The position numbers and the translations under genes are program-made. This document shows positions 27,105 to 35,453 of a DNA stretch of 64,000 bases, piece after piece. Below the pieces are notes generated by a model that ran no database searches, was not told where the DNA came from, and saw only the letters and a program-made list of their open reading frames with translations. This stretch comes from Streptomyces sp. Root431 (lineage in GTDB: Bacteria > Actinomycetota > Actinomycetes > Streptomycetales > Streptomycetaceae): positions 462,462 through 526,461 of the forward strand of contig NZ_LMEI01000013.1 in assembly GCF_001426585.1 (NCBI RefSeq), written 5' to 3'. How positions within the stretch are numbered: the stretch's first letter is position 1; each line of letters begins with the position of its first letter.

Positions 27105-28802
27105 ATGGCCACCGCTCTGCCGACCACCGACCGTCTGGCCGAGAAGCACCGGTCCACGCTCGATCAGGCACTCGCCACGATCCGCACCCGCGCCTACTGG
27201 TCGCCGCATCCCGAGCACCCGAAGGCGTACGGGGAGGACGGCTCGCTCGACGCGGCGGCCGGTCTCGCCGCCCACAAGGCCCTGCTGAACACCCGCTTCG
27301 AGCTCGACCAGCCCGGCACCGACGGCTGGACCGGCGGCGAGGTCTCGCCGTACGGGCCCGAGCTCGGCATCGAGTACCCGCACGCCGACATCGACGTCCT
27401 GCTGCCCGCGATGCGCGCCGGCATGGCCGCCTGGCGCGACGCCGGCGCCGAGGCCCGCGCGTTCGTCTGCCTGGAGATCCTGTCCCGGATCTCGGCCCGC
27501 ACCCACGAGTTCGCCCACGCCGTCATGCACACCAGCGGCCAGGCGTTCATGATGGCGTTCCAGGCCGGCGGCCCGCACGCCCAGGACCGCGGCCTGGAGG
27601 CCGTGGCCTACGCGTACGAGGAGCAGACCCGCACCCCCGCCGGGCGGGCCGGCTGGTCCAAGCCCCAGGGCAAGCGGGACCCGCTGGAGCTGTCCAAGGA
27701 GTTCACTCCGGTCGGCCGCGGCATCGCCCTGATGATCGGCTGCAACACCTTCCCCACGTGGAACGGCTACCCGGGCCTGTTCGCCTCGCTGGCCACCGGC
27801 AACCCGGTCCTGGTCAAGCCGCACCCGCGCGCCGTCCTGCCGCTCGCGCTCACCGTCTCCGTGGCTCGCGAGGTGCTCGCCGAGTCCGGCTTCGACCCGA
27901 ACCTGGTCGCGCTGGCCGTCGAGCGCCCGGGCGAGGGCATCGCCAAGACCCTGGCCGTGCGCCCCGAGATCAAGATCATCGACTACACCGGGTCGACCGC
28001 CTTCGGCGACTGGCTGGAGGACAACGCCCGCCAGGCGCAGGTCTACACGGAGAAGGCCGGGGTCAACACGGTCGTGGTCGACTCGACCGACGACTACAAG
28101 GGCATGCTGTCCAACCTGGCCTTCTCGCTGTCCCTGTACAGCGGCCAGATGTGCACGACCCCGCAGAACCTGCTGATCCCCCGCGACGGCATCACCACCG
28201 ACCAGGGCCCCAAGTCGTACGACGAGGTCGTCGCCGACCTCGCAGCGGCGGTCGGCGGTCTGCTCGGCGACGACGCCCGGGCGAACGGCCTGCTCGGCGC
28301 GCTGGTCAACCCGGACGTGAAGGCGCGTCTGGAGGCCGCCGCCGGCCTGGGCGAGGTGGCGCTCGCCTCCCGCGAGGTCGTCAACCCCGACTTCCCGGAC
28401 GCCGTGGTCCGTACCCCGGTCATCGTGAAGCTGGACGGCTCCAAGCCCGACGCGCAGGCCGCGTACTTCTCCGAGTGCTTCGGCCCGGTCTCCTTCGCCG
28501 TCTCGGTGGACTCCACCGCCGACGCCCTGGAGCTGCTGCGGCGCACGGTCCGCGAGAAGGGCGCGATGACGGTCGGCGCGTACACGACGTCGGCGGAGAC
28601 CGAGCGCGCGGTCGAGGAGGTCTGTCTGGAGGAGTCGGCGCAGCTGTCGCTGAACCTCACGGGCGGGGTGTTCGTCAACCAGACGGCGGCGTTCTCCGAC
28701 TTCCACGGCTCCGGCGGCAACCCCGCGGCGAACGCGGCGCTGTGCGACGGCGCCTTCGTCTCGAACCGCTTCCGGGTGGTGGAGGTCCGCCGCCAGGCCT
28801 GA
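27105..28802 (+). CDS. paaN: Phenylacetic acid degradation protein PaaN (aldehyde dehydrogenase family)
   Basis: 565-aa member of the aldehyde dehydrogenase superfamily most like the actinobacterial PaaN (stand-alone ring-opening/aldehyde step of the phenylacetate pathway). NAD-fold pieces are visible: LMIGCNTFPTWNGYPGLFASLATGNPVLVKPHPRAVLPLA, IIDYTGSTAFGDWLE, and the nucleophile region SLSLYSGQMCTTPQNLLIPRDG with Cys in QMCTTPQN. There is no MaoC hydratase domain, unlike PaaZ of proteobacteria. Divergent from paaH. Ribosome site GAGGAG is 11 nt upstream. Confidence 0.9.
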   Translation: MATALPTTDRLAEKHRSTLDQALATIRTRAYWSPHPEHPKAYGEDGSLDAAAGLAAHKALLNTRFELDQPGTDGWTGGEVSPYGPELGIEYPHADIDVLLPAMRAGMAAWRDAGAEARAFVCLEILSRISARTHEFAHAVMHTSGQAFMMAFQAGGPHAQDRGLEAVAYAYEEQTRTPAGRAGWSKPQGKRDPLELSKEFTPVGRGIALMIGCNTFPTWNGYPGLFASLATGNPVLVKPHPRAVLPLALTVSVAREVLAESGFDPNLVALAVERPGEGIAKTLAVRPEIKIIDYTGSTAFGDWLEDNARQAQVYTEKAGVNTVVVDSTDDYKGMLSNLAFSLSLYSGQMCTTPQNLLIPRDGITTDQGPKSYDEVVADLAAAVGGLLGDDARANGLLGALVNPDVKARLEAAAGLGEVALASREVVNPDFPDAVVRTPVIVKLDGSKPDAQAAYFSECFGPVSFAVSVDSTADALELLRRTVREKGAMTVGAYTTSAETERAVEEVCLEESAQLSLNLTGGVFVNQTAAFSDFHGSGGNPAANAALCDGAFVSNRFRVVEVRRQA

Positions 28803-28811
28803 CCCACCGGT

Positions 28812-28841
28812 ACCGCGGGGGCCCTGAGGAGCCTCCGCGGT
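28812..28841. terminator. Bidirectional terminator between paaN and the SpoU methyltransferase
   Basis: ACCGCGG...CCGCGGT 7-bp outer stem, extended inward by further GGC/GCC pairing, in the gap between converging genes. Confidence 0.6.
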
Positions 28842-28844
28842 CCG

Positions 28845-29552
28845 TCAGGCGGGGAAGTCGATCTCGGCGTACCGCTGCACCCACGCGTGCATGGCGATCG
28901 CGGCGGCCGCCCCGGCGTTGATCGACCGGGTCGAGCCGAACTGGGCGATCGAGCAGACCATCTCCACGTGGGCGCGGGCCTCGTCCGTGAGCCCCGGGCC
29001 CTCCTGCCCGAAGAGCAGCACGCAGCGGCGGGGCAGCACGGTCCGCTCCAGCGGCACGGCGCCCGGCAGGTTGTCGATGCCGATGACGGGAATGCCCTCG
29101 GCCGCCGCCCACGCCGTCAGCGACTCGGTGTCCGGGTGGTGGCGGACGTGCTGGTAGCGGTCGGTGACCATGGCGCCGCGCCGGTTCCAGCGCCGCCGGC
29201 CCACGATGTGGACCTCCTTCGCGAGGAAGGCGTTGGCCGTCCGTACGACCGAGCCGATGTTGAAGTCGTGGCCCCAGTTCTCGACCGCCACGTGGAAGTC
29301 GTGGCGCCGGGTGTCGAGGTCGGCGACGATCGCCTCCCGCGTCCAGTACCGGTACTCGTCCACGACGTTGCGGCGGTCGCCCTCGGCGAGCAGCTCGGGG
29401 TCGTACCGCTCGTCCTCCGGCCACGGCTCCGGGTGCGGCCCGACGCCGATCTCGGGGCCGAAGCCCTCGTCGTACTGAGCCGGCTCGGCCGCCTCGGGCG
29501 TCTCGGGCGTCTCGGGCGTCTCGGCTCCGGGCTTCTCTTCGGTGGTGCTCAC
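28845..29552 (-). CDS. SPOUT (SpoU/TrmH) family RNA 2'-O-methyltransferase
   Basis: 235-aa trefoil-knot RNA methyltransferase. The three SpoU motifs are present: NIGSVVRTANAF (motif 1), LLFGQEGPGLTDEA (motif 2) and FGSTRSINAGAAAAIAMHAW (motif 3, AdoMet-binding knot). An acidic, Pro-rich N-terminal extension contains a TPE tripeptide repeat (ETPETPETPEA). The target RNA is not predictable. GTG 29552 overlaps the stop of the HTTM gene (GTGA), so it is the last gene of a DUF5819-HTTM-SpoU operon. Confidence 0.88.
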   Translation of the reverse strand: MSTTEEKPGAETPETPETPEAAEPAQYDEGFGPEIGVGPHPEPWPEDERYDPELLAEGDRRNVVDEYRYWTREAIVADLDTRRHDFHVAVENWGHDFNIGSVVRTANAFLAKEVHIVGRRRWNRRGAMVTDRYQHVRHHPDTESLTAWAAAEGIPVIGIDNLPGAVPLERTVLPRRCVLLFGQEGPGLTDEARAHVEMVCSIAQFGSTRSINAGAAAAIAMHAWVQRYAEIDFPA

Positions 29553-30799
29553 CCGACGAGGGTACGGGGGCCGTGCTCCTCACCCGCACGGCGCTGCTCG
29601 GGCAGCGTTCCGGCGGACCGCCGCCCCAGCACCCGGTCCCTGCCCCGTGCCACCCGTGCGCCGAGGGCCACCAGGAAGGCCGTCGGCAGGAACACCGCGT
29701 CGGCGGAGATCATCGCGAGGGAGAAGACCGGCAGGCCGAGGAGCACGGCGATCCCGGCGTGCTCCAACATCATCGCGACGAGCAGGACGTTCTTGGCCTT
29801 GCGGTGGAAGAGCGTGAAGGGGAACGCGATCTGCACGATCACCGTGCCGTAGGTCAGCAGCAGCACCATGATCCCGCTGGCACCGAGGAGCTCGGAGAGC
29901 GCGGGCCAGGGCGAGAAGTAGTCGAGGTGGAGCGGGTAGTACAGGGCCGTGCCGTCCTGCCAGCGCGAGCCCTGGATCTTGTACCAGCCGGCCGTGGCGT
30001 AGATCAGACAGACCTCGGCCATGATCACGACGAGGGCGGCGTTGTGCGTGAGGTTCGCGAGGACGTCGAGCAGGGTGCGCGGCTCCCCGGGCGCGAGCCG
30101 GCACACCAGCCACCACAGCCCGTGCCCGAGCCACAGCACCCACAGCAGCACCGGCAGCCACCACTCCCCGGTGATGTCGCTGAACCAGGTGGTGGCGAGC
30201 AGGAAGCCGCCGAGCACGGTCCAGAGGAGCGGGCCGGCGATGTCCTCGCGGGGACCGCGGTCGGCCTTCCCGGCGGCTCGGCTCGCGGATCTCCTCGCGG
30301 CTCGCCTCGCGTCGAGGGACCACACCTGGCCGCAGCGGGTCAGCACCAGGTAGATCGCGGCGAGGTGGAGGACGTTGTCGCCGCCGTCGCCCAGGAAGAC
30401 GGATCGGTTCTGCAGCGAGAGGACCCCGACCATGAAGACCACGGACACGGCGCGGGTGTGCCAGCCGACGAGGAGGAGGGCGGCGGAGAGCACCGCGAGC
30501 CCGTAGACGACCTCGAACCACACCCGCCCGTCCGACCACATCAGCACGGTGAAGGCCCGGTTGTCGGCGGTCAGCCGGCGCGCCAGCTCCCAGGACCAGG
30601 GGCCGTCGGGCCCGTACATCTCGTGGCGGTGCGGCAGCTCGCGCAGCAGGAAGACGAGCCAGGTCAGCGAGAAGCCGATCCGCACGATCGCGGTCTGGTG
30701 CGGGCCGAGCGCGCGGCCCGTGACGGCCTGGACGGCGCGGGCGATCCGCCGGTCGAAGGGCTCGCGCGGACGCGTGCTCGGGGCGCTGGGACCGCTCAT
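29549..30799 (-). CDS. HTTM-domain membrane protein (vitamin K-dependent carboxylase-like)
   Basis: 416-aa polytopic protein with about eight membrane helices, of the HTTM family (horizontally transferred transmembrane domain, related to gamma-glutamyl carboxylase). Visible: FSLTWLVFLLRELPHRHEMYGPDGPWSW, LSLQNRSVFLGDGGDNVLHLAAIYLVLTR, GWYKIQGSRWQDGTALYYPLHLDYF, and PFTLFHRKAKN. Arg-rich cytosolic ends follow. Bacterial members are mostly uncharacterised and not proven carboxylases. ATG 30799 overlaps the DUF5819 stop (ATGA). The pair is divergent from paaA and shares its operator region. Confidence 0.85.
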   Translation of the reverse strand: MSGPSAPSTRPREPFDRRIARAVQAVTGRALGPHQTAIVRIGFSLTWLVFLLRELPHRHEMYGPDGPWSWELARRLTADNRAFTVLMWSDGRVWFEVVYGLAVLSAALLLVGWHTRAVSVVFMVGVLSLQNRSVFLGDGGDNVLHLAAIYLVLTRCGQVWSLDARRAARRSASRAAGKADRGPREDIAGPLLWTVLGGFLLATTWFSDITGEWWLPVLLWVLWLGHGLWWLVCRLAPGEPRTLLDVLANLTHNAALVVIMAEVCLIYATAGWYKIQGSRWQDGTALYYPLHLDYFSPWPALSELLGASGIMVLLLTYGTVIVQIAFPFTLFHRKAKNVLLVAMMLEHAGIAVLLGLPVFSLAMISADAVFLPTAFLVALGARVARGRDRVLGRRSAGTLPEQRRAGEEHGPRTLVG

Positions 30800-31629
30800 C
30801 GGCTCGCCTCCGTACGGCTCGGGGCGGCGGCTTCCGCACGGCTCCGGGCGGCGCCGTCCGGCAGGTCGGCGTCGGTCACCCGCCACCAGGGGAAGTCTCG
30901 GTAGGAAGCGGTGTGGTCGTTCTTCTCGGTGCTCCACCGGGGCGCGGGTACGGGCCGGGTGACCGCGCGGAGCTGGACGCGCCGCACGTCGGCCCCTTCG
31001 AGGGAGGCGAGGCCGTCGAGCCGGAGCATCGCGATCCGGCGCATGTAGTCCTCCGAGAGCTGGCCGCGCGTCCCGTTGGGGGTGCCGTCGTCGGAGTGCG
31101 AGTTCAGGTAGAAGTCCACGGCCCTGCGGAGCTCGTTCTGCTGGGTGTGGCTGGGCAGCGGGTTGTGGCGGATCGCCTCGGCGTCCTGGGCCGTGAGGTC
31201 GATCCAGTCGGTGGTGCGGCGGCCGTCGCCTGCGGTGACGACCTCGGCGCGCACCTCGACGGAGACGTTCTGCTGGAGCGGGTTGGGCGCGAAGAGCTTC
31301 CAGTTCTGTTCGAACTCGGGATAGATCCAGTCGTCGACGGCCTGGCCGTGCCGCTTGGTGAGCGTGTTGGACGGCGCGACGTGCAGGAACACCATCGCCA
31401 GGTGGACACAGACGAAGACCCCGGCCACGGCGAGCGCCACGGCGGCGACGACCTGGTAGGGCAGCGACAGAGCCATGATCCCGCCGCCGGACCCCGCCGG
31501 CACCGACTCGACACCCGGCTCGACGCCCGCGTCCACACCCGTTTCGGCCGCGTCCGTACCCGTTTCGGCGCCCGTCTCGACGCCTCTGTCGACGTCCGCG
31601 TCGATGTCCCTTCCGACGTCCGCGTCCAT
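30796..31629 (-). CDS. DUF5819-family membrane-anchored protein
   Basis: 277-aa protein with an acidic, disordered N-terminus (Asp/Glu/Gly/Thr repeats, DADVGRDIDADVDRG) and one membrane helix (about 55-80: YQVVAAVALAVAGVFVCVHLAMVFLHVAP). The extracytoplasmic domain has WIYPEFEQNWKLFAPNPLQQNVSVEVRAE, typical of DUF5819. Members regularly precede HTTM genes in actinobacteria, which suggests a two-subunit membrane machine. ATG 31629 is chosen because the frame further upstream uses rare codons (TCA, ATA). Function unknown. Confidence 0.75.
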   Translation of the reverse strand: MDADVGRDIDADVDRGVETGAETGTDAAETGVDAGVEPGVESVPAGSGGGIMALSLPYQVVAAVALAVAGVFVCVHLAMVFLHVAPSNTLTKRHGQAVDDWIYPEFEQNWKLFAPNPLQQNVSVEVRAEVVTAGDGRRTTDWIDLTAQDAEAIRHNPLPSHTQQNELRRAVDFYLNSHSDDGTPNGTRGQLSEDYMRRIAMLRLDGLASLEGADVRRVQLRAVTRPVPAPRWSTEKNDHTASYRDFPWWRVTDADLPDGAARSRAEAAAPSRTEASR

Positions 31630-31658
31630 CCCGCCCCGATCCCGATCGGCCCACTCGG

Positions 31659-31726
31659 TTATCCACAGGGTTGACACCATACGGGCCGCCGACTCACCAT
31701 TGAAGTCATTCAACCGAACGATCGGT
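31659..31726. promoter_or_regulatory. paaA divergent promoter: ACCGA(N4)TCGGT operator (31713-31726) and a DnaA box (31659-31667)
   Basis: ACCGA-ACGA-TCGGT ends 14 nt before the paaA ATG, overlapping the likely transcription start or leader. A partial extra half-site (CGGT) follows. A perfect TTATCCACA DnaA box lies 46 nt further upstream. The arrangement fits repression of paaABCDE, and possibly of the divergent DUF5819 operon. Confidence 0.75.
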
Positions 31727-31740
31727 CGGTAGGGGGTTCG

Positions 31741-32757
31741 ATGACCGCAGTGACGGCAGGGACGACAGGAACCACGGGCACGCCCGGCGTGTCGGACGCG
31801 GCCGTAGCGGCGACACAGGCCGCCTACGAAGCCGTGTTCGACGCCGCCGTGGCCGCCGACGAGCGGATCGAGCCACGCGACTGGATGCCCGAGGCCTACC
31901 GCGCCTCGCTCGTCCGGCAGATCGCGCAGCACGCCCACTCCGAAATCATCGGCATGCAGCCCGAGGCGAACTGGATCACCCGCGCGCCCTCGCTGCGCCG
32001 CAAGGCGATCCTCATCGCCAAGGTCCAGGACGAGGCCGGCCACGGCCTGTACCTGTACAGCGCCGCGGAGACCCTCGGCACCAGCCGCGACGAGCTGCTC
32101 GACAAGCTCCACGCCGGCCGCCAGAAGTACTCCTCGATCTTCAACTACCCCACGCTGACCTGGGCCGACGTCGGCGCGATCGGCTGGCTCGTGGACGGGG
32201 CCGCGATCACCAACCAGGTCCCCCTCTGCCGCTGCTCCTACGGGCCGTACGCCCGGGCGATGGTCCGGGTCTGCAAGGAGGAGTCCTTCCACCAGCGCCA
32301 GGGATACGAGGCCCTCCTCGCCCTGTCGAACGGCACCGAGGCCCAGCACGCCATGGCGCAGGACGCGGTGGACCGCTGGTGGTGGCCCTCGCTGATGATG
32401 TTCGGCCCGCCGGACGACGAGTCGACCCACACCGCCCAGGCCATGGCCTGGAAGATCAAGCGCCACACCAACGACGAACTGCGCCAGCGTTTCGTCGACA
32501 TCGCCGTGCCGCAGGCCGAGGCGCTCGGCCTCACCCTCCCCGACCCCGACCTCCGGTGGAACGAGGAGCGCGGGCACTACGACTTCGGGCCCATCGACTG
32601 GACCGAGTTCTGGGACGTCCTCAAGGGGAACGGCCCCTGCAACGACCAGCGGCTGAGCCAGCGGCGCCAGGCCCACGAGGACGGCGCCTGGGTCAGAGAA
32701 GCAGCCGCGGCCTACGCGGAGAAGCACACCGGCAAGCACGGGGAGGCACAGGCATGA
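31741..32757 (+). CDS. paaA: 1,2-phenylacetyl-CoA epoxidase subunit PaaA
   Basis: 338-aa catalytic oxygenase subunit of the multicomponent monooxygenase that epoxidises phenylacetyl-CoA. Ferritin-like fold. The di-iron ligands lie in [24 protein letters not shown] and [13 protein letters not shown]. The rest is highly typical ([36 protein letters not shown]). An extra Thr/Ala-rich N-terminus of about 20 residues is present. AGGGGG ribosome site just upstream. First of five overlapping genes. Confidence 0.97.
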   Translation: MTAVTAGTTGTTGTPGVSDAAVAATQAAYEAVFDAAVAADERIEPRDWMPEAYRASLVRQIAQHAHSEIIGMQPEANWITRAPSLRRKAILIAKVQDEAGHGLYLYSAAETLGTSRDELLDKLHAGRQKYSSIFNYPTLTWADVGAIGWLVDGAAITNQVPLCRCSYGPYARAMVRVCKEESFHQRQGYEALLALSNGTEAQHAMAQDAVDRWWWPSLMMFGPPDDESTHTAQAMAWKIKRHTNDELRQRFVDIAVPQAEALGLTLPDPDLRWNEERGHYDFGPIDWTEFWDVLKGNGPCNDQRLSQRRQAHEDGAWVREAAAAYAEKHTGKHGEAQA

Positions 32758-33041
32758 CGAGCGACGGTTGGCCGCTGTGGGAGGTGTTCGTGCGCTCCCG
32801 CCGCGGACTGTCCCACACCCACGCGGGCAGTCTCCACGCACCCGACGCGGAGATGGCCCTGCGGAACGCCCGCGACCTGTACACCCGCAGGAGCGAAGGC
32901 GTCTCGATCTGGGTCGTGCCCTCCACGGAGATCACCGCCTCCTCGCCCGACGAGAAGGACCCCTTCTTCGAGCCGTCCGCGGACAAGCCCTACCGCCACC
33001 CGACGTTCTACGAGATCCCGGAGGGGGTGAAGCACCTGTGA
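32754..33041 (+). CDS. paaB: 1,2-phenylacetyl-CoA epoxidase subunit PaaB
   Basis: 95-aa small subunit that bridges the epoxidase assembly. Conserved blocks: [48 protein letters not shown]. Usual family length. ATGA overlap with paaA and GTGA overlap with paaC. Confidence 0.96.
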   Translation: MTSDGWPLWEVFVRSRRGLSHTHAGSLHAPDAEMALRNARDLYTRRSEGVSIWVVPSTEITASSPDEKDPFFEPSADKPYRHPTFYEIPEGVKHL

Positions 33042-33775
33042 GCACCCCCGGCACCCGCGAGGCCACCGTGCCCACCGCCGCCGCCCTCGCCCTCGGCGAC
33101 GACGCGCTCATCCTCTCCCACCGGCTGGGGGAGTGGGCCGGCTCCGCCCCCGTCCTGGAGGAGGAGGTCGCCCTGGCGAACATCGCACTCGACCTGCTCG
33201 GCCAGGCCCGCGTCCTGCTCTCCCTCGCCGGAGACGAGGACGAACTGGCCTACCTCCGCGAGGAGCGCTCCTTCCGGAACGCACAACTGGTCGAACAGCC
33301 GAACGGCGACTTCGCCCACACCATCGCCCGGCAGCTGTACTTCTCCACCTACCAGCGGCTCCTGTACGGACAGCTGGCCACCGGCGACGGCCCCTTCGCC
33401 GGCCTCGCGGCCAAGGCCGTCAAGGAGATCGCCTACCACCAGGACCACGCCGAGCACTGGACCCTGCGCCTCGGCGACGGCACCCCCGAGAGTCACGAGC
33501 GGATGCAGCGGGCCTGCGACGCCCTCTGGCGCTACACCGGCGAGCTGTTCCAGCCCGTCGACGGCCTCGACCTGGACCACGCCGCCATGGAGAGCGCCTG
33601 GCTCGACTCCGTCACGGCCGTCCTCGACAAGGCCACGCTCACCGTGCCCACCGGCCCCCGCACCGGCGCCTGGGCCGCGGGCGCCGGCCGACAGGGCCTC
33701 CACACCGAGTCCTTCGGCCGGATGCTCGCCGAGATGCAGCACCTGCACCGCAGCCACCCGGGGGCGACATGGTGA
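33038..33775 (+). CDS. paaC: 1,2-phenylacetyl-CoA epoxidase structural subunit PaaC
   Basis: 245-aa ferritin-fold subunit that forms the AC heterodimer with PaaA. Visible: LGDDALILSHRLGEWAGSAPVLEEEVALANIALDLLGQARVLL, DFAHTIARQLYFSTYQ, VKEIAYHQDHAEHWTLRLGDGT, and the C-terminal LHTESFGRMLAEMQHLHRSHPGATW. GTG 33038 overlaps the paaB stop. Confidence 0.96.
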   Translation: MSTPGTREATVPTAAALALGDDALILSHRLGEWAGSAPVLEEEVALANIALDLLGQARVLLSLAGDEDELAYLREERSFRNAQLVEQPNGDFAHTIARQLYFSTYQRLLYGQLATGDGPFAGLAAKAVKEIAYHQDHAEHWTLRLGDGTPESHERMQRACDALWRYTGELFQPVDGLDLDHAAMESAWLDSVTAVLDKATLTVPTGPRTGAWAAGAGRQGLHTESFGRMLAEMQHLHRSHPGATW

Positions 33776-34266
33776 CCATGACCGCCCTGGAGGAAGAGCT
33801 CAGCCGGATCGCCGGCGCCGTCCTCGACCCCGAGATGCCCGTCCTCACCCTCGAGGAGCTCGGCGTCATGCGAGGCGTCCACGTCACCGGCCCCGGCCGG
33901 GTCGAGGTCTCCCTCACCCCGACGTACACGGGCTGCCCCGCGATCGAGGCGATGTCCTCGGACATCGAGCGCGCCCTCCACGAGCACGGCGTGCCCGACG
34001 TCTCCGTCGTCACGGTCCTCGCCCCCGCCTGGTCCACCGACGACATCAGCGAGGAAGGACGGCGCAAGCTCGCCGAGTTCGGCATCGCCCCACCGCGCCC
34101 CCAAGGCCCGGCCGGCGGCCCCGTGCCCCTGACCCTGGCGATCCGCTGCCCCCACTGCGGCTCCACCGACACCGAGCTCCTCAGCCGCTTCTCCTCCACC
34201 GCGTGCAAGGCCCTGCGCCGCTGCACCGCCTGCCGCGAACCGTTCGACCACTTCAAGGAGCTGTAG
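33772..34266 (+). CDS. paaD: Phenylacetate pathway Fe-S assembly factor PaaD (MIP18/DUF59)
   Basis: 164-aa MIP18-family protein thought to help load the Fe-S or di-iron centres of the epoxidase. N-terminal DUF59 domain (VLDPEMPVLTLEELGVMRGV...TPTYTGCPAIEAM). The C-terminus carries a four-cysteine knuckle (CPHCGSTDTELLSRF...CKALRRCTACREPF) that probably binds zinc. The start could be ATG 33769, GTG 33772 or ATG 33778; GTG 33772 gives the 4-nt overlap used throughout the operon. Confidence 0.93.
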   Translation: MTMTALEEELSRIAGAVLDPEMPVLTLEELGVMRGVHVTGPGRVEVSLTPTYTGCPAIEAMSSDIERALHEHGVPDVSVVTVLAPAWSTDDISEEGRRKLAEFGIAPPRPQGPAGGPVPLTLAIRCPHCGSTDTELLSRFSSTACKALRRCTACREPFDHFKEL

Positions 34267-35355
34267 ATGCCGCCCTCAGCCGCCGCCCGGGCCGGGTTCC
34301 ATCCGCTCCGCGTCAGCGAGGTCGAGCGGCTCACGGACGACTCCGTGGCCGTCACCTTCGCGGTACCGCCCGAGCTCCACGAGACGTACCGGCACCTCCC
34401 CGGCCAGCACCTCGCCCTGCGCCGCACGGGCGAGCAGGGGGAGGAGATCCGGCGCACCTACTCGATCTGCGCCCCCGCCGCCCCCGCCGGCGAGACCCCC
34501 GTCCTGCGCGTCGGCATCCGGCTCGTCGACGGCGGCGCGTTCTCGACGTACGCGCTCAAGGAGCTGACCGCCGGCGACCTCGTCGAGGTCATGGAACCCA
34601 TGGGCCGCTTCACGCTCACCCCGCGCCCCGGCCACTTCGCCGCCGTCGTCGGCGGCAGCGGCATCACCCCGGTGCTTTCCATGGCGGCCACCCTGCTCGC
34701 CCGGGAGCCCGAGGCCAGGTTCTGCCTGATCCGGAGCGACCGCACCGCCTCCTCCACGATGTTCCTCGACGAGGTGGCCGACCTCAAGGACCGCTACCCG
34801 GACCGCTTCCAGCTCGTCACCGTGCTCTCCCGCGAGGAACAGCAGGCGGGACTGCCCTCCGGCCGCCTCGACCGCGAGCGGCTCGACACCCTGCTGCCCG
34901 CGCTGCTGCCGGTCGGCGAGATCGACGGCTGGTTCCTCTGCGGCCCCTTCGGGCTCGTCCAGGGCGCCGAGCAGACACTGCGCGCCCTCGGGGTGGACCG
35001 GGGAAGAATCCACCAGGAGATCTTCCACGTCGACGACGGCTCGGCACCCGCACCCGTCGCCGCGGCCGACACCCCCGCGCACGCGACCCTGACCGCGACC
35101 CTCCACGGCCGCTCCGGCACCTGGCCCGTGGACCGCGGCGAGACGCTCCTCGACACGGTGCTGCGCGCCCGCGCCGACGCCCCGTACGCCTGCAAGGGCG
35201 GAGTGTGCGGCACCTGCCGCGCCTTCCTCGTCGGCGGAGAGGTCCGGATGGACCGCAACTTCGCGCTGGAGCCCGACGAGACCGAGGCCGGATACGTACT
35301 GGCCTGCCAGTCCCATCCCGTCACCCCGGACGTGGAGTTGGACTTCGACCGCTGA
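34267..35355 (+). CDS. paaE: Phenylacetyl-CoA epoxidase reductase subunit PaaE
   Basis: 362-aa reductase that passes electrons from NADPH to PaaA. The FAD domain has RRTYSICAPA (R-x-Y-S motif). The NAD domain has VVGGSGITPVLSM and WFLCGPFGLV. The C-terminal plant-type 2Fe-2S ferredoxin has ligands CKGGVCGTC and a fourth Cys in VLACQSHP. The ATG directly follows the paaD stop. Confidence 0.96.
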   Translation: MPPSAAARAGFHPLRVSEVERLTDDSVAVTFAVPPELHETYRHLPGQHLALRRTGEQGEEIRRTYSICAPAAPAGETPVLRVGIRLVDGGAFSTYALKELTAGDLVEVMEPMGRFTLTPRPGHFAAVVGGSGITPVLSMAATLLAREPEARFCLIRSDRTASSTMFLDEVADLKDRYPDRFQLVTVLSREEQQAGLPSGRLDRERLDTLLPALLPVGEIDGWFLCGPFGLVQGAEQTLRALGVDRGRIHQEIFHVDDGSAPAPVAAADTPAHATLTATLHGRSGTWPVDRGETLLDTVLRARADAPYACKGGVCGTCRAFLVGGEVRMDRNFALEPDETEAGYVLACQSHPVTPDVELDFDR

Positions 35356-35384
35356 CGAACCCCGGCACCGCCATTCCCTTCCGC

Positions 35385-35398
35385 TAGAACCTGTTCTA
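35385..35398 (+). promoter_or_regulatory. KstR/TetR-type operator TAGAAC-CT-GTTCTA
   Basis: Perfect 6-bp inverted repeat with a 2-nt spacer, 55 nt upstream of the acyl-CoA dehydrogenase start. It fits the TNNAACNNGTTNNA motif of mycobacterial KstR (sterol catabolism). A second palindrome, TGACG-GCT-CGTCA, follows at 35402-35414. Confidence 0.6.
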
Positions 35399-35453
35399 TC
35401 TTGACGGCTCGTCAGGGCAGAGAGAGCAGGCGCGGCAACGGGAGGGCAGGACC

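Noticed and set aside
25502-28921. Very long plus-strand open frame (over 1100 codons) across paaH and paaN
   Set aside because: It is antisense to paaH and out of frame with paaN. High GC leaves few stop codons, and the translation is Arg/Gly/Ala-rich with no domain.
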